This document shows positions 44,400 through 56,467 of a DNA stretch of 64,000 nucleotides, piece after piece (the first letter of the stretch is position 1; each line of letters starts with the position of its first letter). This stretch comes from Anastatus disparis (taxonomy: Eukaryota > Arthropoda > Insecta > Hymenoptera > Eupelmidae). The notes beneath the pieces were generated by a model that did no database searches, was not told where the DNA came from, and saw nothing but the letters and a program-made list of their open reading frames with translations. The stretch lies in contig JAFFSR010000249.1 in the NCBI GenBank assembly GCA_017163975.1, forward strand, positions 1,552,501 to 1,616,500, in the 5' to 3' direction. Position numbers and translations under genes: made by a program.

Positions 44400-46306
44400 A
44401 TATATATATACTAACGGTTCTTTAGTACTCGCTCATCATATTTGAAAAATGAACAGATATAAGAAATAAAATTTAATGGTTGTGAGCACATTTAACTCTT
44501 AAGAAGGGGCCGAACTATCTGTCTCTGTCTAATAGCGTTTTTCATTATTTATATAAACACTATCCTTTATAACAAGAAAAAAATAGCAGCCCCCGCTAGA
44601 TATTAGTATAATAAGTAAATTTTGTAATAACAACCAAATTTTTTACCGCATAGTTTTAGACTAATTAGAGACCTACTAGCAATCTAGAATACAACCTATC
44701 TTTTTTTGGTAGGTCTCTAATTATTCAAAAACTACGCAGTGAAAAAATTTGGTTGTTATTACAAAATTTACTTATTATCCCAATATCTAGCGGGGGCTGC
44801 TATTTTTTCCTTGTTATACCGGATAGTGTTTACATAAATGATGAAAAACGCTATTAGACAAAGACAGATAGTTCGGCCCTTTCTTAAGGGTGTCTATTTA
44901 TTGCAAATTGTTTAAGTTATTTCAGAAATAATAATGAATATTTACGTATAAAAATAACCATTCAACTGGGAATAATAGAAAAAAATTAGTTATATATAAA
45001 AAAAATGATTTTTTGGGATATTGATATTTTGTTACATGACATTCTGTTGAAAGATAATAAAATGAAATTAGTGAGAAAATCTTTGATGTGGCTTGTAATG
45101 GGAAAACATAAAATAAATAGAAATATAATATTTCAATTTTTCACGTAAAAAAAAAATAATTTATTAAATTTAATCTTTTTGAAGGGAAATTCTAAACTTG
45201 TTAGCTAAAATTTCATTTTGCTTCTACAGGAGCAATAAGATATATTGGTTTGATATTGTGACAGTAAGGATTCCCATACTTGAGATTTATGAGAAAGTTA
45301 TTTTTGTTTTGATTTTAGAGTTAGTTATAACGGTTACATTTTTAAATGATAATTACTGAAATAAGAGGCGTGGATCTAACACCAAAAACTAAAACAATTT
45401 TTGTAAATGGCCTTTGTTTTTTTTGCATTAAATAAAATTGATTCAATTAAATGTTACCGATCCTATAAGTTCTACTCAATTCTTGTTTCAATTTTTATTC
45501 TATGTTTAGAATATTCATATATTTTACAAAATTAAGGCTAAGTGTTGTTTGGTTTATATTTTACCTTATAAAAAAGAATTCGATTATGCAGTGGGGTCCA
45601 ATAAAAAAGAGCCATCCTTGAGAAAAAAAGTACTAATTAAAAATTTTGTATTTTGTATCTGAACAAATAAGGGTCGTACAGAACTCTACGACCACTCATT
45701 TTAAACGTATTTGTAAGAACTTTTTAATGGTGTATTGACAATTTAGATTTGAGTACTTGTCTGGGAAATATTACGACTTAAAAATAGAAAAAAAAATTTT
45801 TCATTTAGCTGTATTTAAATTTGAATCATTTTTCGGAAAATGATGGTAGAAAAAATTTACACGATTAGATTTGAAGGTATTTTTTTTAACTTGGAATTTA
45901 TATTTTAGTTTTTTTCTAGGTTCAAAATTGACCGAGATTTAGCGATTTTTGTTCAAAAAAAAGGGTATTTTTAACTTTTCCGATATCGGACAAGGAGATA
46001 TAGAAAAATGCCAAATAAAGAAGTTTTTTTTTTTATATAGAATAACCTTAAATGTTCTCAAAATTTTTTGTGCATTTTAATTTTTTTGATAGGGTTGCGG
46101 TACTCATAAAAGTACACCATTTTTTTATTATTCCCAGTTAAATGGTTATTTTTAAACGTAAATATTTATTATTATTTCTGGAATAACTTTAACAATTTGC
46201 AATAAATAGACACACTTAAGAGTTGCGTGTGCTCACAACCATTAAATTTCATTTTTGATATCCATTTATATTTCAAATATGATAAGCGAATACTAAGGAA
46301 CTGTTA

Positions 46307-46344
<38 letters not shown>

Positions 46345-46480
46345 ATTGTGAGTACGCTCAACTCTTAGGGCGTCTATATATTGCAAATCGTTCAGATTAT
46401 TTCAGAAATAATAAAGAAAATTTACGTATAAAAATAACCATTCAACTGTCAAGGAACTGTTGGTATATATATATATATAT
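44400..46480. repeat. Dispersed repeat with inverted and direct copies around MITE copy B
   Basis: GGTTGTGAGCACATTTAACTC..GTCTATTTATTGCAAATTG (44480-45000, split by MITE B) recurs inverted at 46130-46325 and directly at 46345-46455. A second copy of the 30600 repeat lies at 45592-45866. (TA)n runs occur at 46310-46342 and 46463-46482. No gene is visible. Confidence 0.75.
44503..44883. mobile_element. Palindromic TTAA MITE, copy B (381 bp)
   Basis: It has the same length and ends as copy A (4594), with TTAA at 44499-44502 and 44884-44887. The inverted repeat copy near 46218-46240 reads CAACTCTTAAGTGTGTC in complement, with a single TTAA. That is the empty site and proves the 4 bp duplication. 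Confidence 0.93.
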
Positions 46481-46488
46481 ACATATGA

Positions 46489-48412
46489 ATTATATTGAAA
46501 TTCTTAGAAAAAATAAATTTCTTTTAAGTATATAAGGAGTAGATTATATCATTCCTAATCTGAAAACCCTCGCACCGACCACTTTCCCACGGAAAACAAA
46601 AGGCGAATGAAAAGGGGATCCGCGCCAGCTAGACAACGCTGGTATAAAAACTGTTGTTTGAGACACTATAAAGTTTTTATGAATATGAATATTAAATTAA
46701 AATTTCAGTGAAAAAGGATTCAAGTTAAATTAATTACACTCTATAACACCAGAGCAAGCAACCCCCAATATAACCAAGCTAAGATCATATCAATTTGAAA
46801 CTGTAAGTTTATACAGAATATCCATTTTTATTGTACTCTATCTAAATTACTTTACTTAACTTTACTTTAATTCTACTTAAATTTTGTTGTTATTCATATT
46901 TTTCTAGTGATCATTCACTTATAAATCATTCAATTATTTACTGTAGAAAGAATTTTTACATAGATTAAAAATATTTTTTACTCAAATCACAAACTTGTCA
47001 TATTTATTTTTTTTTTATTTATAAATTTCTCTATGATAGAAAAGAAATTGATCCGTGTCGCATCCCAACGATAATTATTAGTAATTATTTCTGAGGCTTT
47101 TTCCTTTAATTAAAGTTGTATTCTTAGGATCTTTACGACCTATAGAGACACAGCAAATAAATCTTGAATCATATAATTACACTCAATTTAACAGTATAGA
47201 AATTTTTATTTTTAAACTTAAATACAATAGCGACTATCTTTAAAGTCTCTTAAATTCTGCTATCCTATCATAAATATAGTAATCTCAATTACAACTCTTT
47301 ATTATACATACGAATGATAAACTGATAGAATGATTTGATTAACAATTCAATGGAGTAAGTTAAGAGGAACAACACCACATATTGTCTATTTTTAGCAATT
47401 CTTCTATCTTAATAATTTAGCCTTATCACATCGACTAAAAATAGTTAGTTTTCACCCTTTCGGTATATTTTTAGCATTTGTTGCATAATCCGTGATTTAT
47501 GTTAAAGACATTGATCTATAACCTTCAGGCGGCCGGCATTTGAGAATGTCCAGAAGTGGTACTTTAGAAAATTTTCCAATACAAAAAGTTCCTAATGGAC
47601 TAGCAATGTGGGCCTACCTTGAGGTGATGCTGATCGGCATCACCCCGGCCGCCTGCAGGTTAAATACTGCAAGAATAGTTCAACTACATGACCCCTAGAC
47701 GTAATTGTAATTTTATAAAAACTTTCTCTAATATTTAGGCCAGTTTCAAATCCTTCGTTTTCCCACATTCAAATTGAATGTTGATCCCCATTCAAAGGGA
47801 AAGAATCAATAAATTTCTATGTATTTTCTTATATATTTCCTTGTTTAATTAAACCCTTCAGAAAGAATATTGTTTATGCAATTTGTGCGTGAAGTTAGTG
47901 CGTGAAACGCTTTTTTCCGTGTGTGATGTACTACTTTACGCACTCATTGCATAAAATATTGTATGCAACTCGTGCGTGCCCTTCTCACATTCGTGGGAAC
48001 GCAGGAGCACTGGTGCACATGCGTTCCCTACTCGTGCGTGAAGTGTCACTTCACGTACTTGTTGCATAAACTACTATTCCTATTTGCATTGTTAGTAACT
48101 TTAGTCCTTTAATTGTATGACTAAATTGACTCTGATTTTTACACAACAATTTTCCTTTTTTTTGAGAGGTGAATCACTGTTATCTTTATTTTTGTTTGTA
48201 AAAATTAATCAAAAAACAAAAACAAAGAATATAAAAATGAAAAAAAAACCTTATGATAAAACGCATACGGAAATTATTCTTTTTATTTCAATATTCATAC
48301 TTTAAAAATGAAGATATGAATATCTCAGAGAAGAAAAGTTTTAATATTAGAATACCCTCCGCAATCTGATGTTGGATAGAGCTACGAGAATTATAATTGT
48401 TGTTATTATAAT
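46489..48412 (+). repeat. LTR-like repeat, right copy
   Basis: It is the inverted partner of 36692-40110. It contains TATAAAA (46643-46649), the GC-rich MITE (47521-47660) and a TATGCAA-ended insertion (about 47873-48070). It keeps the empty sites of the ISL2EU element (near 48400) and of the foldback at 37061 (near 47815). About 55 bp downstream lies a tRNA-Lys-type PBS, which supports LTR identity. Confidence 0.65.
47873..48070. mobile_element. MITE (~198 bp), TTTATGCAA ends with GTGCGTGAAG words
   Basis: TTTATGCAATTTGTGCGTGAAG-like and CTTCACGTACTTGTTGCATAAA-like ends are inverted. It is absent from the left copy of the repeat, where TTGTTTCCTATTTGC is continuous. GTGCGTGAAG recurs several times inside. 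Confidence 0.7.
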
Positions 48413-48467
48413 AATATCTTAACATTAATCCTTTAAAATTCTTTTTAATTTCTCTTGTTCTCAAGAG

Positions 48468-48480
48468 TGGCGCCCAACGT
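48468..48480 (+). promoter_or_regulatory. Retroelement primer binding site, tRNA-Lys type
   Basis: TGGCGCCCAACGT is complementary to the 3' end, with CCA, of tRNA-Lys, the primer of several gypsy-group elements. It follows the LTR-like repeat as expected for the start of an internal region. Confidence 0.65.
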
Positions 48481-50078
48481 AAACCTTCTTAGGTTATATT
48501 AATGACCGAATTAAAAAGATTTCTTTGCTTTTAAATTCTCATATATTCCAATCATTTTATATTTTTTAACTCTCCATGAAAAACGTATTTTTGTTTGTTT
48601 TTTTTTTTAATTACGAAAACTACAAGTAGTACTATGTACCCCTCTTAGAATTGTCCAATACAAATTTCTAAGTTTGATAATTTTTTTGCTCTTTATTTAG
48701 ATACTAATTCTCAACTTAGATTTCTTGTTGTTTTTATTCTCAGCTCTAATTATTTGTAACTTTGTATGTTTTTAAATACCTTTTATATACTTGGTAATAC
48801 AAAAATTTTTGAAATTCTCTTCAACAATTTGATAACAGTTTATTGTCAGGGACGACAATTCTTTTTAGTAAGGGAGGGAGAGTCAATTTTACTTATTTTT
48901 TATTTCAATTTAATTATGATTTTAAAAATTAATTTATAACGTGTTAATTATTTTGAATGACATTCATCAAGTTTACTTGCTGTAGCATTGTAGCACGAGT
49001 TAAGGAAATCTTGTTTGGTGAGTGTTGCTAGTCTTCACAATTGAACCATGCGGGGTGGACTGTGAATTTCTTTTTCTTTTTTTTTCTTCTTTTCTAGTTT
49101 CCCCGGTTGTAAATCAAACATTCAGAGGATGAATGCTTTGTTGTAACATAAACTTCATCAATTTCACCTTTTTTTTAGTGAATTTGTAACCCTTATGGGC
49201 TAATATGCAACGTAGCCGCACTAGCAGTAACCAATTTAACCAGAAGCTCACAAGAAATTAGATTAAATTCCGACTGCAACTTTATAAATATCGGTGTACT
49301 TTTCAAAGTAATTAGGAAAAGAACTCATGCTCTATCAATTGTGGTTGTCTGCATTACGTTTAAATTGAGGTCGTAGAGATTACTCCCATAATGACCCTAA
49401 CTATTTGAATCCTGAAAAATACTTTTATTTTTATATCAATTGACCTCCTGTCCTATACTAGATATGTTTATCTAAGAGGAAACTGTGCATAAAACAGGAT
49501 CCCTTATATCTTCAAGAACGAAGTTGCTGTAATTCTAAAAAAAAAAATTCTTGCGGAGTAACACACCTTCCGGAAATAATCTCGATCGAAATAACGAGGA
49601 ATGAGTGTTAATTTATGCTTTGTGGAAAATAGTTCTTGAATTAAGTGATGGGGAATTGTTTCGTACGCGTGAAACATCAACAGAAATACGGCAGTTTCAA
49701 ACTGAGGGAAAACAATTAAAAAAAAAAAAATTTTTTTCTTTCATTTTATTTTTATATTTGTTTACACTCTAATATTTCATATTTATCTTTCCTTTTTGAT
49801 TAGATTTAAATAGATTAACTAGCATAGTAGCTAAACTTGAAGATGCTAACCCTGGTAAATTTTCTAAATTAAATATGACAGGGACTAGTGTACTACGCTT
49901 GCACCACTGACGCGCCGACCATACAATAGGTATAACAGGTATTCTACGCAAACTAATTTTAAATTTTTCTTTGTTTTATAAATTACGAATATAACAGCGA
50001 TAGTCAGCGGTATCTAGCGAGATACTGGATAGGAAAAATAAGACAAATACATTAATGCTACATAAAACTGTACCGGAT
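48481..50078. other. Retroelement leader region, no readable gene
   Basis: TGTCAGGGACGACAATTC followed by a purine run AAGGGAGGGAGAG at 48845-48893 resembles the 3' end and polypurine tract of a 412/mdg1-type gypsy element, so a second decayed LTR element may be mixed in. No gag N-terminus is readable before 50127. Confidence 0.35.
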
Positions 50079-50128
50079 CAAGGTACTCAGACCATTACCA
50101 TGGTAGTGGTAATGGTCTGAGTACCTTG
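50079..50128. repeat. Perfect 22 bp hairpin
   Basis: CAAGGTACTCAGACCATTAC plus CA is matched exactly by its complement after a 6 base loop (TGGTAG). It lies immediately before the readable gag frame. Confidence 0.95.
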
Positions 50129-51260
50129 TAGTACCTATGGGCACACATTCTCAACTGTGAATGACTTGGTTAACCATTGAAAGACATGATTCGCACCAGG
50201 GAAAACATACACTTATTACACTACGAAAATCAACGACGTAAGAATGAAGCAAGGGAAAACTGTCGGAGATTTTTATGATCGGCTTAACATTCTATTAAGC
50301 GGAGCAAAGAATGCTCTAGCAGATGACTTACCCAACAGCACCGCCACAGACTTGGCTAATAAGATAAGACCATTAGAATATTACGCCAAGGATATATTCA
50401 TAAGAAGTCGTCCAGCGGACATTGCGGTACAAGTGGATGGCCAAAATCCTGCCAATCTACAGGAAGCATACAAGGACGCTGTTCGCATCAAAACAAGGAT
50501 GGAAGCAAAGATCCTGCTGGACACTCGTTACAAATTTCATGGGTGTTTACCAACTCTAGACTGGGAAACAACAGAATTTTTAGCAACTAATAACTGGACA
50601 CCAAGAAATCAAAATAATTGGACTCCAAACCTAACTCGCACGTTCAGTGCGGGATATGTGCGATAACCCAGACACGATAGACATCCGGAAACTCCATTGC
50701 AAGGGGCTATCCCACACACGAATTATAATATGCAAAACCATGGAGGACTGAATCAATCTCTACATAAGGGAAATAACTATCTTTACCATAATGACCACCA
50801 CCTCAGTATAGAAATCAGCAGACTTATCCGGTCCATCAGCAGCGTCTTCTCCCGCAAGATACAAAATTATTTAATACTTACGGTCCAAGCACTTCAGATC
50901 AAGCACACTCGTCATGCTTACCTAAGCATGGACCAAAATCAAACTACAATAGAGGCTACAACTCCACGTACCAGCAACAAAACTCTAGTGTTCACTGACT
51001 ACCTGGACAAAACAAAGTGCATACGAGAGAAAACTGTACATACCAGCCAGCTTTAAACTGGCAGCTGGCTGGTCGCAACCAGGAGCTGACGAACCAAAAC
51101 AACATATTACCACAAACTCAACCGAGACAAGAAAAGAGCCAATAGACTCAACACAACTCGCAAGCTGTGATGATGATGAACAGGCTAAAGTCTGAATATC
51201 CACGTATGAAGGATCTATCGATAGCGATGGCGAAGTAGATGAACCAACAGCCACTCGATT
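50127..51260 (+). pseudogene. gypsy/errantivirus-like gag, 5' truncated and frameshifted
   Basis: The frame from 50127 holds two in-frame TGA codons and then is open 50244-50666. It shows the gag matrix/capsid-like pattern KQGKTVGDFYDRLNILLSGA and LEYYAKDIFIRSRP. A degenerate zinc-knuckle-like Cys region (C-x2-C near 50650) and several frameshifts follow to 51260. Gag would form the particle core. The N-terminus is missing. Confidence 0.7.
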
Positions 51261-51288
51261 ATATGTACTAGAAGGAAAAAACCCGTAG

Positions 51289-51759
51289 ATGACCTATGTG
51301 ATCGATAATAGAGCCGCAGTAAACTTGGTGAAATTCACTTCCCTGCATGAAAACATACCTTATGACCCGGAGGGAAGCACTGAACTTAGTGGTATTACCA
51401 ATGAAAGCGTGAAGACTTACGAAGTCACATGGCTCACGCTTCGGAAAAGACCAGTGAAATTCCATATAGTGGACAAAACTTTTCCAATCGAATATGATGG
51501 TTTAATAGGACCAGAATACCTAACACAGGAAGAGGCCATGATCTCTTATTATAATCAGGCATTAATGATTTCAGGTGATGCAATGCATCCCATACTTTTC
51601 TTAGACCACGAGATCAACGACAACTCAAATACGGACAATGCTACTAAAGGCAGCACTTCAAGCAGACAATCAATAAATAATAATATATACGATCAGTCTA
51701 CGTACTCGGGACGGGAGAACATCAACGATTATTGTAGAAGCGAACCCGTTAGGTTCTAG
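51289..51759 (+). pseudogene. Retroelement aspartic protease domain, active site altered
   Basis: TYVIDNRAAVNLVKF occupies the place of the catalytic D-T/S-G-A motif, with Asn-Arg instead of Thr/Ser-Gly. IEYDGLIGPEYL is the usual second half of the fold. The domain would process the polyprotein. Loss of the DTG triad indicates an inactive enzyme. Confidence 0.7.
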
Positions 51760-51797
51760 AAATAAAGCTGAAGAAAACAACGTTAGGAAAAGGATAT

Positions 51798-53740
51798 TTG
51801 CCCAGGATCGACGTCAAAAATGATCAAATCCTAATAGGAGAAGGTATAGTAACTAATGACAATAGTGTGTGCCGTGTCATGGCCGTAAATACTAGTGACA
51901 AGAGTAAATATATTAGCATCAGACCACGAGAGTTATTATCTTTTGACTATATTAATCCTGATTTTTATTCTGACTCCTCGTCGGGTGAGCATGTACCACC
52001 AATATCGCGGCTTCGAGAACGATCTAAAAAAAAAATGGACATAATGACACTGGATCATCTGAATCGGGAGGAAAAAGTTCATGTGGAAGATCTAATAAAG
52101 AATTACCATGATGTTTTTCTGCTGCCAGGCGATACGTTGTCAGTTACTCATTTGACTGAACATAGAATACCTACCACCGACGATATCCCGATTAACACTA
52201 AGCAGTATAGACATCCTCCAATCCACAAGCAAGTGATAAAGGACGAAGTGAAAAAGAAGCTTAAAGATGGCATCATTGAACCATCCTGGTGGCCATCTAA
52301 CAATCCTGTGATCATCGTGCCAAAGAAACCTGATAAATATGGAAACCCGAGATGGCTACATTACATACATCAACTAGGGGGCTTGGTTTACTGACTCACG
52401 GATACCAGCAATAGGCTCTACACGAAGATAACCGGTGGAAAAGTGCCTTTACCAACCTTCACGGTCACTACAGTACACACATCTTCCGGAGGGCCTTAAG
52501 TGCGCACCAGCATCTTTTCAGAGATTAATTGATATGATATAGATAGGTTTGGATAACACGGAAATTCTGGTATACCTGGATGATACTATAATCTATGCCA
52601 AAAACCTCCATGAACATGACCGGAAAACTCGCAAGTTTTTCGACCGACTCAGAACGGCAACTCTAGTGCTACAATCACAGAAGGTGGAATTTCTACGCAA
52701 GGAAGTAACCTTTTTAGGGCACATAATTACTACAGACGCATCTGACTATGCAATAGGGGCAGTTCTTAGCCAAGAGAAGGATGGGTTTGACTACATCGTG
52801 GCATATTTATCCTGACTTTTAAACACAGCTGAAAGGAATTACTGCATCACTGACAAGGAATGCTTGACGGCATTATACGCTATGCACCACTTCCGACCAT
52901 ACCTACTCACGAGAAGAGTATCACAACTCCGGATCACGGATTTTGTTTAAACTTAGGAATGAGTTTCAAAATGTCAAAATATGAAAGGAAACAGAATTTT
53001 AGACACCAACGCTCAATATTTCCCTAGTTATAGGCAATTAAAGAAAATCACTAAAAAAGTTACTAGATTTTTAAACGCATGTAGTTCCTTAGCATTGATA
53101 GCTAGAAGCTTAAAACTTTTTTATATGAAAACTGAGCTTAAAACCTTCCGAAATAGTAGTGATAGCATGTCAAAATATTATTTTTTTCTAAAGTTATAGC
53201 TTAATAAACATTAGACCTAATTTCAGCTTTTGTTATTGATTAATGTTTTAAAAAGTAAAATCAGGTCCAATGTTTATCACGCTATAACTTTGGGAAAAAA
53301 TAATATTTTTACATGCTATAATTACTATTTCGAAAGGTTTTGAACTCAGCTTTCATTTGAAAAAGTTTTAAGCTTCTAGCTATCAATGCCAAGGAACTAT
53401 ATGAGTTTAAAAATCTAGTAACTTTTTTAGTGATTTTATTTAATTGCCTATAACTAGGGAAATATAGAGCGTTGGTGTCTAAAATTCTGTTTCCTTTCAT
53501 ATTTTGACATTTTGAAACTTATTCCAAAGTTTAAGCAAAATCCGTGATCCGGAGTTGTGATACTCTCTTAGTCAGTAAGGAGTTTAAATTACAAGCAGAT
53601 CATGAACCTTTGAATTGGATGCATAGCAGGAAAGAAACAGAACAAAGACTTTACTGATTACACCAACAAATTCCGATATAAACCTGGGAAATTGAATATA
53701 AATGCTGACGCCTTATCGAGAAATCCTACAGAGGACCGAC
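51798..53740 (+). pseudogene. Retroelement reverse transcriptase and RNase H, broken
   Basis: 51798-52394 ends in the RT N-terminal half: LNREEKVHVEDLIKNYHDVF, IPINTKQYRHPPIHK, GIIEPSWWPSNNPVIIVPKK. The catalytic palm up to YLDD is damaged. 52549-52815 carries ILVYLDDTIIYA and FLGHIITT and then jumps directly into RNase H (DASDYAIGAVLSQ), so the connecting region is deleted. RNase H resumes after the inserted palindrome with LQADHEPLNWMHSR and LNINADALSRNP. The sequence words are of the gypsy/errantivirus lineage. Confidence 0.82.
52915..53566. mobile_element. Palindromic MITE (652 bp) inside RNase H
   Basis: AGAGTATCACAACTCCGGAT and its complement form the ends; the arms pair over most of the length (GACACCAACGCTC / GAGCGTTGGTGTC). 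It splits the RNase H codons between RPYLLTRR and KLQADHEP. No clear target duplication was found. Confidence 0.85.
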
Positions 53741-53777
53741 CGAGCAAGAAATTAATGATCAATTACTTAGACTAAGA

Positions 53778-55109
53778 GTGATGATTTTCGATCGGAAAGG
53801 AAAAACCACGCTGGTAGGAATACCTGCTGTAGAATCAGACAAGGCATCAAAACAACGGGGGAATATACCAAGCACTGATGCTGGAAATAATTCTGCTCCA
53901 CCTTCGGTCACGCCAAAACAACGAAGTAGGTTACCAGGAGTCACTACAAGAAAAATAAGACCAGAATTGGAACACAGTGTCATTGCATCACGCACTAGAT
54001 CTAAACAAGTAACGCCACCTAAGTCTACCAGTGAAGTACAACAAGGACGCGTAACAAAATCTACCATGTCCTGACCTAAGATAACTATTAAGGAGATGCT
54101 AACCAGCCAAGCATGGAAATCAGCATTGACGAAAGGAAAGCCAAAGAGTATTACGCAATCAAGGACATCCAGTTAAGGTATTAATGACCTGATGAAGTAA
54201 TCAAAGTGATACCGCTCAACAACCAAGTAAGGAGAGAAAATCCTTTAAGCACCGAGTGATTTTGGAATCGGATACAGAAAGTGAGTCTGGAACTAACTCT
54301 CAGGCAGATCCACGGTCCCCCTTAAGAGATCCAAGACGCATGGGCTTAAAAAACCAGGATACCAATGACTTTGAATCAGAAGAGAAGACACATAAGGAAA
54401 ACCTGGCTGATCTCTCGGATCCAAATGTTATTCAATTAGAAGGAGTACCCGTAAGTTATACTGGGGAAGGCACGAAACAGGGATAGATAGAAGATCTTCA
54501 GTCTCGTGTGATAACACCCTCTAAGGAGAGGATACAAGTTTTATTAAAGACCAAGACAATTCAAAAATTGATTCTTTACTACTTACCGAATATGACACAA
54601 CAACCTCGAGATCACTTATGTCTTCAGAGCACTATCAGCAACACCCACCATAAAGACTACATTAAATTCTCAAAGTAGCACGCCACGCAGCATCCGGAAA
54701 CCCAGTTATTTTCCAAAGCTACAAACTATACCAGAATTAGATTCAGAAGCAATACTTATCACCTACTCACAGGCACCTGTCGACACCCTTGGAGTTTTAC
54801 CGCCGACTGCCTGGACGTGGGGGAAACTAACGCTAGTATCAGAAACCAGTGCTACTGTATCTAGTAATGTTAGTGATTCGGGTAGAGCCTGCGCAAGCCA
54901 AGTAAAGCCCACCAGGCACAGCCTCACTTATCAAAAAGACAATCTGCTGCTCGATAACTAAGTTATTGAAAGATTGAGGATGTAGGCACCATTGACATCC
55001 GTGACATCAGAAGATATAAACAAAAGAAGGGACAAATTTTTATAACCCTTTACCGGAAACACTGTGTGTTTTTCTTGATAATAAAGGACAAAGAACAAGA
55101 CTCTTTGGA
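53778..55109 (+). pseudogene. Charged, Ser/Thr/Pro-rich coding spacer between RNase H and integrase
   Basis: Open pieces at 53778-54074 (VTPKQRSRLPGVTTRKIRPE, SVIASRTRSK) and 54256-54486 (ILESDTESESGTNSQADPRS) are followed by readable remnants near 54670-54960 (STPRSIRKPSYFPKLQTIPE). They look like one decayed low-complexity coding region of about 1.3 kb. I know no domain in it. Its position inside pol is unusual for gypsy elements. Confidence 0.5.
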
Positions 55110-56467
55110 TTGCCAGGACCTACACGATGCGTTACAGAAACCTATAATGTCATTAACAACACGACAACCACTACCATCCGAGTAGTAAGATGTAGTAAAA
55201 TAATTGATCATCTTTCACCTGGACTATTTAGCGAAATGCTATTCAAACATTCGCAGGGCTCAAACATCACTATAACTTTGTGTTATGGGACTTCTAACTA
55301 TCCTGAAGAAGACGAAAGACAGAAAATAATTTCTAATTTACATAGCAGTTAAATTGGTGGACATAAAGGGGTAAATCAAACCTATTCCAAGATTAGAGAA
55401 CGATACTATTGGCCAGAGATGAGTATATACGAATTTATGGTACATGTCAAGACAGGAAAATCGATCGTATTAATAAAAGAGCCCTCATGATTATCATCGA
55501 CACGCCGATAGAAAGTTTTGATAAAATTTCAATGGACACGGTAATAAAACTGCGTCTTACGTCGTCTGGAAATTGCCATTTATTAATAATGCAATGTCAT
55601 CTTACTAAATACGCCATCGTAGTAGCCATTAGCAAATATCCAGGCAACAACAATTACTGATGCTCTCGCCCGACATCTTATATGCTAATTTGGAGCATGT
55701 AGAGCAATATTATCAGACAGAGCTACTAGTTTCATGTCAGAATAATTATTGGCTTTATTAAAGTTACTTAAGGTAACCCAATTATATTCAGCAAGGTAGA
55801 CCTCAAACTACCGAAACACTAGAACGTAGTCACGCTCCGCTAGTGGATTTTATACGAGCCTATGCTGATCAGTATGAAGACTGGGACCGACTGGCACCAT
55901 TTGCCGATTTTTCATACAATAACAGCCTCAACAGGGTATACACCTTTTGAGTTAGTATATGAAAAAATCGCTAGATTTTCTCTGAAAATTCCTAAGAAGG
56001 AACGACTTAGCACTTACAATCAATATCTGGGCGATCTAATAGTCCGATTAAATGAGATGAAACCGGCCGCAGGACTTAGAAAAATTACAGGAAAACTAAA
56101 ATCCAAGGAATATTATGACAAAAAGGTTAAAAATTTTTCACCAAAAATAGGTGATTATGTGTACATCAAACATGAACCCAGGACTCACAAATTAGATGCA
56201 TATTATCTGTCGTCATTGAAGGTGATCGAAGTCTTACATAACAACGATATTCTGCTAGAAACCCCTAGTAGAATATTGTTTGGACTAGTTACTCAAAAGG
56301 AAGTAGACAATATACGCCAGGACCTAGACGACTCTATTCAAACTAACCAAAGGATTGCCCAATTAAATAAAAAGCGGTCATATTTAATCACATTCACTAT
56401 GGAACACCTTCAGAATATTAAGACTAATCACTACAGCGATCTGGCAATGCTATTAATTCCATTATGA
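55110..56467 (+). pseudogene. Retroelement integrase, broken
   Basis: The HHCC zinc region is seen as IISNLHSS, a stop, then GGHKGVNQTYSKIRERYYWP near 55335-55420. The catalytic core has ISMDTVIKL (Asp), an ILSDRATSFMS segment near 55705 (second Asp) and an ETLERSHAPLVDF segment near 55815 (Glu), separated by stops and frameshifts. The C-terminal part 55862-56467 is open (TGYTPFELVYEK, IGDYVYIKHEPRTHKLDAYY). It would insert the cDNA into the genome. Confidence 0.8.

Noticed and set aside
48845..48900. Polypurine tract starting a 3' LTR of the same element as the PBS
   Set aside because: Sequence after it does not match the LTR-like repeat before the PBS; kept only as a weak hint of another element.
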